From: Cochliopodium minus
Taxonomy: Eukaryota > Discosea > Himatismenida > Cochliopodiidae
DNA length: 22,203 bases
Direction: 5' to 3'
Assembly (NCBI GenBank): GCA_024220525.1
Contig: JAMYWO010000114.1
Location: 39,267 to 61,469, forward strand
The first letter of the stretch is position 1, and each line of letters starts with the position of its first letter. Shown piece by piece: positions 9,056-22,203 of the stretch. The notes beneath the pieces are model-generated. The model saw nothing but the letters and a program-made list of their open reading frames with translations. It ran no database searches and had not been told where the DNA came from. The position numbers and the translations under genes are program-made.

Positions 9056-9898
9056 ATGAATAAGAAAGATTTTAAGGCTGATTATTTGGAATTGGCTGTT
9101 GGATTTGATTGGGAGAAAAGATATTTCAGATTTGCAAATGGTTCCTTATTTTGCTACAAATCTGATTCCATCAAATATCACGAATTTTTCATTGATTTCA
9201 AGGATGTGGTTGTAATAGAGAAGATGCCATCTGGATTTTCCACAGATTTTCAAAATGCTTTTAAGTAATATATACTGTTATAATTATTTCTTAAATTCAA
9301 CTTTAAATTCGAAGGATATATACAACCAACAAAGTGTAAGTGATAAATTTATTTTCTTTATATTCCATAAATCTCATTCAAATCTTTATACAAAAACAGA
9401 TATAAGATTAATATATCGCAAAAGAAGAAATATCAGAAATGGTTCAATTTATTAAATAAATATGTTCATAAGAAAGAGAATACCAAGAATTATAATATGT
9501 TGAAAGAGAATATAGTCGATAATGATGGGGAAGATGTATATGAAGAGCCAATCAAGAAAAATTCTCCAAGCACCAGTAAATTATTGTTGGGCAATCACAA
9601 AAAGAATAAGGTGTTGAAACAAATTGAAAAGAATAACACAGAGTTGAGAAGAACAAATCAATTGGACTATACAGACTCCGATATCAAAAATTTTGATTTG
9701 CATACCGCAAGAAAATTAAAAGATATAAGCATTTTGGAGAAATTAAAGAATAAAGAGGTCATTTTCGATATTGTTTGGGATAAATATGCAGATTTGCATT
9801 CCAAAACCAAAATATTCATCTCTAAATGCAAGGCTTTGGTTGTTGAATTCTATTCTCTATTGGAAATTCCCTTTATCAATATTGATTATGTCTCGTAA
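9056..9898 (+). CDS. PH-domain protein
   Basis: Three exons: 9056-9264, a 21-nt exon 9315-9335, and 9400-9898, 242 residues. Residues about 10-110 form a pleckstrin-homology domain: LAVGFDWEKRYFRFANGSLF (strands 1-3), FIDFKDVVVIEKM, then the strand FKIYTTNKVYKINIS made across the small exon. The final helix YQKWFNLLNKY carries the conserved Trp. PH domains usually bind phosphoinositides or proteins at membranes. The remaining 130 residues are charged (NTKNYNMLKENIVDNDGED, later DKYADLHSKTKIFIS) and not recognised. The stop at 9896-9898 is preferred: a GTAATT donor overlaps it, but reading through toward the next gene gives only a short tail. It lies 105 bp upstream of the F-box/LRR gene on the same strand. 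Confidence 0.78.
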
Positions 9899-10003
9899 TT
9901 TTCTTTTTTTTTATTGAAATTCCAAAAAAAGAATTATGAAAAAATTCAAAATTATTTAGCGAATCTATTCAATTGTTTATTTTATTCACAGAAATAATTT
10001 TAA

Positions 10004-11879
10004 ATGTTTGAATCTAGATTCAAGAATTATTTCTATTTCCCTGCAAGATGGTTCGAGGAAAGAAAGAACGGTAAATTAAAAAAAGTTATACAGGGTATTT
10101 TTTATTTTACAAAACCTAGTGGAAAAATATTTGTACCAAAAAGTCTATGAAATTAAAATGCAAGAGAAATTCGATATTCCGATTATCGACCAAAGTTCCC
10201 CAAACAACACAAAATTACCTAATAAAATATGGATAAAGTAACCAATTTTTTATTTGTCACCAACCTTTTCTTTTCTTTTTTTTTCTTTTAAGAATTTTAA
10301 TTTTAAATTTCATTTATTTTAATACATAAATAGAATATTTTCTAATTTGAGATATTTTGATCTTTTTGGGGTGTTCGCTGTTTGCAAACTATTTTATCAG
10401 CTAGGGTAATTTTAATCATTCTTTTTAATAAGAGTTTATTGTTCTTTTTAGTTATCAATCTATTAAATCTATTTATGTTGACAACGAAATATGTAAGTTA
10501 TAATTTTTTTATTTTATTTTTTTATATTTCATTTTTATATTTCATTTTTTTATTTTATTTTTTATTTACATCTGTAATCATTTTATTTATTTTTTGTGAA
10601 AGCCGGCCCAAAGGAACAAAGAGGATCAAAGTTTGTAAATTTGTGCTCCAATTTAGTAGACAAAGCTATAGATTGTAGGGAAGTGGATTTTCACAAGTGT
10701 AATTTCAACCCTTTCTCGCACTTGACGCAAATAGTTTTGTTTCCTAACCTCAGGAAGATTTCATTTCGTGGGTGTGATTTTGATGGATCTATTTTTGAAA
10801 ATTTGCCAAGATCTATCACTTCGATAGATTTGAGTGACTGTTCACAAGTTAATAGTAAATATCTCATTATTTCTTACCTATTTTTAACAAAGATTTATTG
10901 TTTCCTCATTAAAAATTTTTTTTTTAAATAAAAAGACGAGTATTTAAGCAAATTACCTGGTAGTCTGACGGAGCTTTCTCTTTCTAATTTTAAATCACTA
11001 GAGTCTTTTCATTTGGAGGAATTCATCTGGAACATGCCGCTGAAAATGCTCAACTTGGAAGGATGTATTCTCATTAACAACTCCATTGTCTCCAAACTGC
11101 CTAGGTCCCTCACCTATCTCAACCTAGGATACACCGCTATCGAAGACAATTCTGTATTTAACATGCCTAAGAACTTGACATATCTCAATGTTTCTTATTG
11201 CTCTAAACTCACTGATTATTTCATGGAGAATTTGGTTGAATATACGTTAACACAGTTTAAGCAAAAAGGTAATTTTATCACAAATTTGAATATCAGTGGT
11301 CTCTCCAAGTTTACCACCAAAGCCTTTTCCCTCCTTCCTAAACACTTGGAAACTTTGGTCTTGGAAAACTTTAGCATTCTCACTGACGAGTGTGTCGAAG
11401 ATATGGGCTATCTCAAACAACTCAAGATTCTGAGCTTGGGCAGCAACTTTAAAATTGGTTTATTCAACATCCAAAATTTATTTCCTTGCTTGCAAACCCT
11501 CAATCTCGAATCTTGTTTGCGTTTCTCTAACAAATTGATCGAAGTTCCCCTCATTCCTACAAATTTGACCTCCATTAATCTCAGTGGTAACTCTAAAGTG
11601 ACAGACGAGACTATTTCTCTTTTGTCCAAGAATTTCGTTCGTATTGTTACTCTCAATCTTTCTTATTGTGCAAATATTACTAACGCCATTGTGAAAGATC
11701 TCCCAAAATGTATTGTCACTTTGAATGTTTCTTACTGTAACAAATTTTTGGTTGATGAGTTTTTCATGTCCAATCTTCCTCAGAATCTTCTTTTTCTTCC
11801 TTGTTATCCTACTGTTGTTGATGAGAATTTGATCAGAAAATACAGAGAAAAGAATAATCGTTATTTGATTTTCTCTTAA
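10004..11879 (+). CDS. F-box/leucine-rich-repeat protein (FBXL type)
   Basis: Six exons: 10004-10070, 10120-10237, 10334-10405, 10452-10492, 10603-10854, 10936-11879, 497 residues. F-box/LRR proteins are SCF ubiquitin-ligase adaptors: the F-box binds SKP1 and the repeats bind substrate. The F-box is split by an intron: LPNKIWIKIF + SNLRYFDLFGVFAVCKLFYQ (about 55-85). From about 130 to 480 there are many LRRs of the cysteine-containing kind, for example LTYLNVSYCSKLTD, LTSINLSGNSKVTDE and IVTLNLSYCANITNA, often preceded by LPRSL/LPKHL spacers. Introns are 46-110 nt, GT-AG, and all phases agree. An in-frame stop (10001-10003) sits just before the chosen ATG. The substrate is unknown. It is the first of three F-box genes in the window. 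Confidence 0.85.
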
Positions 11880-12053
11880 ATTAAATTTCTTTTTGGGCTC
11901 CAAATCTCAAGATAATTATAAATATAAATCTTTTTTTAAAAAAGAATTCTCTGAAAGAAGGATTCTCATATTATTCTCCATTTTTTAAAAGATTAAAACA
12001 TTATTTTGACAATTCAAAAAATTAAAAAAAAAATTGATCCAAATATTTCTTTT
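11880..12053. other. Short intergenic spacer
   Basis: The 174 bp between the F-box/LRR stop and the ABCC start are plain AT-rich sequence. They must contain a polyadenylation site and a promoter. A TTTTTTTAAAAAAAG inverted tract sits at about 11931-11945; nothing else stands out. Confidence 0.5.
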
Positions 12054-17155
<5,102 letters not shown>

Positions 17156-17513
17156 GTAAAAAAAAAAACAAAACTAAAATTTTTATTTTATTTTTTTTAT
17201 TTTTATTTAAATTTTTATTTTATTTTTTATTTAAATTTTATTTTTATTTTTATTTTTATTTTTATTTTTATTTTTATTTTTATTTTTATTTTTATTTTTA
17301 TTTTTATTTTNAAATAAAAAATAAAAAATAAAAAATAAAAAATAAAAAATAAAAAATAAAAAATAAAAAATAATAAATAATAAATAATCAATAATAAATA
17401 ATAATAAATAATAAATAATAAATAATAAATAATAAATAATAAATAATAAATAATCAAATAATAAATTTTAAAAAATTTTATTTTAATAATATTTTATTTT
17501 TCTTTAAATAAAG
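17156..17513. repeat. Low-complexity junction with an undetermined base
   Basis: After the ABCC donor the sequence becomes TTTTTA repeats up to 17310. Then comes one N at 17311, followed by AAAAAAT repeats and AATAAT repeats to about 17460. Repeats therefore switch strand composition exactly at the N. An intron acceptor at 17512-17513 begins a different gene. A transporter without NBD2 on the left and a TPR gene without a start on the right suggest that two unrelated pieces, or one piece with sequence lost, were joined here. No gene is visible in the 358 bp. Confidence 0.8.
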
Positions 17514-18189
17514 TGGAGCGATGGTTCCTTTGTATATGAAAATGGGATTTTGGATGAGTTTGTTGGGAAGATTCGATGAATCGGAGTCCTTCTACCAAAA
17601 GTGTATCTCCATTGAGTCACGTATGTTTGGCCCTCAAAGTTTGAGTGTTGCCAACGTCATTGTTGCCCTTGCTCACATGTTCGAAAGGAGGAGACATTTT
17701 AACGTAAAAAAATTTAAAAAAAAAGAATAATCAAAAAATAAGAACAAATAATCAAAAAAAATTTTTAAACAAAGACTGCAAACAAGTTGTTTAATAAAGC
17801 CCTCAAAATGAAACAATTAATTCTTGGTGTGGGAAATCTTCAAGTGGGTTAGAAACTTATTTATTTTAATTTTTCAATTTAAATTTTTTAAAGGATTGAT
17901 TCATCTCGAATTGGGAAGAATGTTTCTCGTCAACCCTACTACTTCTGACTCTTATTATTCCACTCACGCAGCCCAAGACTCCCTTACCATCATTTCCACC
18001 CAACTCACAAAGTCCCATCCTTGGTCTGTGTTGGCCGAGAAGTTCGCCTCTGCTTCAAAATCTAAGATGAAACAAAAAGCTAGTGAAACTGTCAACGAAA
18101 AGGAGAAAGATGGTTTCGATTCCAACAATCCTAACTTTAGTCTTGATCAACTCAAAAACTTTGGAAAGGATTTCAATCCCAATCTTTAA
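17514..18189 (+). CDS. TPR-repeat protein, 3' end only
   Basis: Three exons: 17514-17703, 17775-17826, 17894-18189, about 178 residues; the 5' part is missing. The reading frame enters at an acceptor (AAAG|T at 17513), not at a start. Residues 1-85 contain tetratricopeptide helices of the kinesin-light-chain/TPR_12 style: GFWMSLLGRFDESESFYQKC, IESRMFGPQSLSVANVIVAL, ERRRHFNTANKLFNKALKMK. Later helices (GLIHLELGRMFL and HAAQDSLTIISTQLTKSHP) are followed by a charged Lys/Ser tail ending FGKDFNPNL. TPRs act as protein-binding scaffolds; the partner is unknown. An internal ATG at 17521 could be argued as the start, but it would leave an incomplete first repeat and an unused acceptor. Convergent with the next gene, with 103 bp between stops. 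Confidence 0.7.
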
Positions 18190-18292
18190 CTCAATAAAAA
18201 GTATTTATGTCTAAACGATTATAACACATTTTAAACGAAATGAGGCTTTGAATTGTTTAAATAATTTTTTTTTTTTTGTTTTTATCAAATTT

Positions 18293-20301
18293 TCAATCAA
18301 AAATATTTTTGTACAACATCAACGTCAAAAACTCCCACTTGTAAACTTGAAAGTCATTGACATACCTTTTATCTGGGTCGTTATGAGCTTCAACAATCTG
18401 ACTCATCCTTTTCAATTCAAAAAAAAATTTAAAGAAAAATTTTAAAAGAAAAAATAAAAAATTACAATATAGCTTCACTGCAAATAGCCAACAAGGACAA
18501 ACTACTAGAATGAGACTTATAAAAATCTTCAGAATTCTTCCAACCCAACGCATTAGTCTCAAAATTCTTAGGCCTGGCCTTCTCCCTCTTGAACCACTTT
18601 GGCAATTCCTCAATAGAAAGGGCATGAGAGTAGATGTTCATGAAGAAACCCACCCGTTCGATGCATTCACCGAATGTTTGGATGCGTTCAATTCCGTCCA
18701 CGCTTTTGATCACTTGTTCATAGTCTACAATAGGGCTCATTCTGCAAAAGTCCAAAAACAAAACTGTTTTTTTGGATTTGTCAAGACGATCTATTTTGAA
18801 ATAAAATTAAAAAGTTTTAATTTTTTATTGACATTAAAATAAAAAGTTGTAATTTTTTCTTTTTCTATTTCACATTTTATCAATATTTTTTCACAAATTT
18901 AAGTGCAATAAATATAAATTTTTTTTAAAAAATAAATTAATTTTTAGTTTAGTTGTTTTGATTATTTTTTACACATTAAAATTTCAGTGGGGATGGGTTT
19001 GGTGAAAATAGAACAAAACTTGGTTTTGTAACCCAGTCGATCGCACAGAGAAGAAAATAATAACAAATGGACATCTGAGTTTATTTTCCCTTTTTGGAAT
19101 GCAGAGTCCACATACCCATTTTCGTGTACACCTTTCTTAATTTAAAAAATAAAAAATAAAAAATAAAAAATAAAAAATGAAAATAATAAAAAAAATAATA
19201 AATCAAAATTAAAAATTTAAAAGAATAAAAATAAAAAATTAAATTAAATTAAATTGAAATTAAATTTAAATAACAAAAAATTGAAGTTTTTTACAGATAT
19301 TTTAAATTTTTCATAAATAAATTGAGAGATGTAACAAATATCCATGAAGGGTGAAGGAGTGCTTAAAGAATTTTTATAGAGGAACTCCATTCTCGATTTG
19401 GCCTCTTTTTTGAGGGTTTTCATGTTTTTCGTGAAAGCTTTCTCGTCGAAAAAATTGTTTTTTTGATCTCTCATTTTTCCCAACAAAATACTTCCCTAGA
19501 AAAAAAATTTAAATTTTTTTTTTGAACTCTTTTAATTAAAAAAAATTAAAAAAAAAAAAAAATTAAAAAAATTTTATGAAGATGTATTATAAAAAAAATT
19601 TTGAAAAAACTTTTTAAAAACAAATAACAAAAATTTTTCGCAAATTTTGAAAAAATCTTAACAAAAATAAAATTTAGTTTCCAAAAAAATTTTTTTTTTT
19701 AAAAGTGATTTGGTATTTTTTTTCTTTTCTTTTCTTTTTTTTTTTACCTTTTCGATTGATTTTTTGGAATCTTTGGTGATATAATCACCCCAGATCCCCA
19801 TCACTTCTTTGGCCGCTGTCATTTTTTTCAGTTTGATGAAACCCACATCTATGAATTCCTCTATCCTAACTTGATCATCGTGGATATCGCCCTCAACATC
19901 CATTAGATCCTTTCTGAAATGATTTTTCCAATATTCAGTCATCTTTGAGATGGTCTTATCATGATGCAAAAATGGATTTTTCGTGGGTGCCAATCCGTAC
20001 TTATCTATTGAGATACAATATTGTTATTTGTTTGATATAAGCATTATTTATTATTGATTTTAATCATACTTACCTATATCTCTGGAGATCCTAATCAACC
20101 ATTAAAAAAAATTATAATAAGATATTTTTGCTAATGATCTTCATTTCATAATCAGATTCATTGTTATAACAATTAAAAAAATTTTATACCTTAATCCTTT
20201 TGTGAAAATAATAATAGTAAGATATTAAGCTAAATAGATCTATAATGTGGTATACCTGTGACAAATAAATTCTTTAATAATTTTTTGTTTGAATCTTTCA
20301 T
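18293..20301 (-). CDS. SirB1/FBXO21-like protein (Transglut_core2 domain), no visible F-box
   Basis: Eight minus-strand exons: 20301-20256, 20196-20190, 20090-20074, 20004-19748, 19495-19295, 19135-18973, 18790-18466, 18407-18293, 376 residues. The first three (46, 7 and 17 nt) are tentative; the rest fit frames and GT-AG sites well. The order of blocks follows human FBXO21 downstream of its F-box: YGLAPTKNP...WKNHFRKDL, then EKGSILLGKMRDQKNNFFDE (like EGAxxIDQYxxP), then FMDICYISQFIYEKF, then SDVHLLLFSSLCDRLGYK (like PISLSLLYLEIARRLG), then VLFLDFCRMSPIVDYEQVI (like YIDAFGKGKQLTxxEC), and a helical C-terminus. SirB1-type domains are transglutaminase-fold and often non-enzymatic. The His of the bacterial/animal PGHF motif is not seen. 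It lacks the YccV domain of FBXO21. The family call is by remembered alignment. Starts 49 bp from the F-box-Ras gene. Confidence 0.6.
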
Positions 20302-20350
20302 TTTTTTTTTTTTTCATGCCAATATATCTTTTTTTTAAAAAAATTGGCCA
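20302..20350. promoter_or_regulatory. Very short divergent promoter region
   Basis: If both start codons are right, 49 bp separate the minus-strand SirB1-like gene from the plus-strand F-box-Ras gene. The spacer has a T tract, GCCAATATATCTT (20318-20330) and the palindrome TTGGCCAA (20344-20351). The 13-mer recurs at 20468-20480 in the first intron of the F-box-Ras gene. No factor can be named. Confidence 0.35.
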
Positions 20351-21791
20351 ATGGACTCAACTTTTAAGATCTTGCCAAATATATTGATTGAATTAATTTT
20401 TTCTTACATTCCAATCAAGGGTATTGATATTAAGAATAAGAATTAAATAATTTTATACAACTAATTTGCCAATATATCTTAAAGATATTTGCCAATTGGA
20501 AACATGCTGCAAGGAGATGCATAGATTCTTTGGTGAGAGGGAGATATGGAGGAGAATGTTGAAGATAAAATTCTCTCTGGAAAATGAGGGAAAGAAGAAG
20601 AATGATGAATGGAAGGAGATCTTTGTTGAGGAGTATATAAGAGGTATTCCTCCTTAAATACAAATTGAAAAAAATAAATTTTCATCTCAATTTTCATCTG
20701 CAATCATCAATTAAATATTTTATTTTTAAAAAGAATTTAAAATTAAATGAAATAATCTCTTGATTTATCTAGTTTTCAAAGTCTACAAAATTGCTCTTGT
20801 TGGTTTGCATCATTCAATATTTTATAAAATACATTTTATTTTAATAAAAAATAAGGGGGAGGCGGAGTTGGTAACTTTCAAATTTAATTAGAAATTTAAT
20901 TTTTCAAAAATTTTAAGGAAAAACTTGCCTTGTTACTCAACTGACAAAAAAATACTTTAAAGATGGTAAAAAAAAAAAAAATTTTTTAATCAGGAAAAAA
21001 TGAAAAAAAAAATAATGAATAATGAAAAGAATATGAACCTGACTATTTGGAAGTCTACACTCACGAAATTCTAGTTGACAATAAAAGGAGGAATATTGAA
21101 ATAATTGACACAGGGGGTAAAATGAAAATTATTTAAATATTTAAATAAATCAAAAATTTACAATCTAAAATGGATTAAATAAAATTCAATTTAAATAAAA
21201 TTTTGGAGTTATTTTTTAAATTTTAGGACAAGAGGGACATGAAGAATCAAGAAGTAAAATTTCTCTCTTTTTTTATTATTGTTAATTTAAAACTGAATTT
21301 TTTATACTATGAAGACAAACAAATTGAATTGTGCGATGGCTTCTTGTTAATTTATGCCATTACCAGCAGATCTTCTTTTATGGAAGTGGAATTCTTTTCA
21401 AAAATCATCCTCGAAACAAAAAATTCCAAAAAGTTCCCTATGGTAGTTGTTTTTTTATAAAAAATTTATTTTTAATCTTTAAAAGTCAACTTTTTTTTTA
21501 TCATAAAATTTTAAAACAATTTATTTGGTTAAAAAACAAATTTCCTTTTTCACTTTTATTTTATTAAAGGTTATCATAGGAAACAAAGCGGACTTAGAAG
21601 AAGAAAGACAGTTGAGTAAATCCGAAGGAGAACACATGTGCAAACATTTAAAAGTTCCTTTCTTGGAAATTTCCGTAAAAGAAGGTCTTTCCATCAATGA
21701 ATGTTTCCTCTCCATTTTCAAGGAGATCGAGTCTTTTCGTCAAATAAAAGAGAAAACTCCTAACCCACAAAAAAAGTGTCTCATCTTTTAA
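20351..21791 (+). CDS. F-box domain fused to a Ras-family GTPase with CaaX tail
   Basis: Nine exons: 20351-20420, 20485-20643, 20773-20802, 20856-20870, 20918-20965, 21030-21116, 21227-21253, 21315-21442, 21570-21791, 261 residues. The F-box (about 7-50) reads ILPNILIELIFSYIPI + DICQLETCCKEMHRFF, REIWRRM, then WKEIFVEEYIR. The Ras domain follows at once: FKVYKIALVGGGGVGKTCLV with P-loop GGGGVGKT (87-94) on a 15-nt exon, switch I EYEPDYLEVY, switch II DTGGQE, CDGFLLIYAITSRSSF, NKAD (193-196) and ISVKE. The tail ends KKCLIF, a CaaX prenylation box. Introns are mostly 47-129 nt, all GT-AG with matching phases. The Ras exons have no ATG of their own and only 129 nt separate them from the F-box exon, so one gene is favoured. 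Unspliced, the F-box part would stop at 20657 after 80 residues. It would act as a membrane-tethered SCF adaptor. Confidence 0.8.
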
Positions 21792-21985
21792 TTTTTTTTT
21801 TAAAAATAAATTAAAAAATGGGAACGCAAAATGGATTTTTGTTCTTAAATATACCTTTATATAATAAACCAAATATGAAATTTGTTGAAAATATTCATTT
21901 AAAACAAATATTGTAGCAATCAAGAAATTCTTTTCACAAAAAAAAAAAAAATTGAAGTTTCATAAAGCGAATATAATTTTAAAAA

Positions 21986-22203
21986 ATGGGAAACAAATCT
22001 AACAAAGGTGATACTTCTGGCTCCAATAACAATCAGATCAACATCTTCAAGAACCAGGATACCTCCAATCTCATCCAGAACATCATCAAGAAGAAGCCTG
22101 AGATGAATCCCGAGAAATTCTTCATGGAGATGGAGGCATCGTGTGAGCTGGAAAGACTTCCCAAAATGATTATCAACAAGATTATACTGTATATGAAGAT
22201 AGG
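21986..22203 (+). CDS. Probable F-box protein, N-terminus (runs off window)
   Basis: ATG at 21986, open to the window end (72 codons). The sequence starts MGNKSNKGDTSGSNNN, a Gly2 N-terminus that could be N-myristoylated, although the serine is at position 5 rather than the usual 6. A polar linker with INIFKNQDTSNLIQNIIKKK leads to ELERLPKMIINKIILYMKI, which looks like the first helix of an F-box. The codons are noticeably richer in C- and G-ending forms (AAC, ATC, AAG) than neighbouring genes, perhaps a sign of high expression. It lies 195 bp downstream of the F-box-Ras stop, same strand. With only the first 72 residues visible, the F-box call is a suggestion. Confidence 0.5.
   Translation, partial: MGNKSNKGDTSGSNNNQINIFKNQDTSNLIQNIIKKKPEMNPEKFFMEMEASCELERLPKMIINKIILYMKI

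Noticed and set aside
9894-10010. Read-through of the PH-domain gene by splicing out its stop, possibly joining the F-box/LRR gene
   Set aside because: A GTAATT donor overlaps the stop, but the available acceptors give either a quick stop or a frame that destroys the F-box. Two genes fit better.
10071-10119. Earlier acceptor (CAG at 10093) for the first intron of the F-box/LRR gene
   Set aside because: It would leave a 23-nt intron and a frame that reaches TAG quickly. The acceptor at 10119 gives 49 nt and the F-box frame.
17227-17457. Tyr/Leu/Ile-rich minus-strand frame over the repeat junction
   Set aside because: It is a translation of simple repeats and crosses the undetermined base.
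20318-20480. GCCAATATATCTT repeated at 20318-20330 and 20468-20480
   Set aside because: Thirteen bases in very AT-rich DNA is weak evidence for a regulatory element. The second copy may just be an acceptor context.
20655-20657. Stand-alone 80-residue F-box protein ending at this stop
   Set aside because: Possible as an intron-retention product, but the downstream Ras exons then have no start codon and no room for a promoter and first exon.

Overview
The window is nuclear DNA of a unicellular eukaryote. It is AT-rich (roughly 70-75 % A+T by eye), gene-dense, and full of small GT-AG introns, mostly 47-65 nt, with T-rich acceptors. Several exons are very short (1, 7, 15, 17, 21, 27, 27 and 30 nt in my models). 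The gene content (F-box proteins, a Ras-like GTPase, a PA-domain 7TM protein, a long ABCC transporter) fits an amoeboid or flagellate protist. I cannot place it among Heterolobosea, Anaeramoebae, Amoebozoa or others from sequence alone. Gene models below were spliced by hand, using reading frame, canonical splice sites and family alignment recalled from memory.

Layout. 1-3285: a divergent ribosome-biogenesis pair, BMS1 (minus, runs off the left edge) and RRP15 (plus), sharing a 210-bp spacer. 3286-3672: convergent spacer holding a young MITE-like repeat. 3673-5149: a minus-strand protein with signal peptide, protease-associated (PA) domain and about seven membrane segments. 5150-5770: no convincing gene. 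5771-7133: a 9-exon 3-hydroxyisobutyrate-dehydrogenase-like gene. 7139-8892: an ankyrin plus SET-domain protein starting only 5 bp later. 9056-9898: a PH-domain protein. 10004-11879: an F-box/leucine-rich-repeat protein. 12054-17155: a long-type ABCC (MRP) transporter whose second half is missing. 17156-17513: low-complexity sequence with one N at 17311, probably a false join. 17514-18189: the 3' end of a TPR protein. 18293-20301: a minus-strand SirB1/FBXO21-like protein. 20351-21791: an F-box domain spliced in frame to a Ras-family GTPase with a CaaX tail. 21986-end: the start of another probable F-box protein.

Themes. Ubiquitin-ligase adaptors dominate the right side: an F-box/LRR protein, a relative of FBXO21 without a visible F-box, an F-box-Ras fusion, and a further F-box start. 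The two standouts are the F-box-Ras fusion, which would be a prenylated, nucleotide-binding SCF adaptor, and a single-nucleotide exon in the ABCC gene that puts one codon on three exons. No tRNA, rRNA, CRISPR array, viral fossil or bacterial-type operon was seen.
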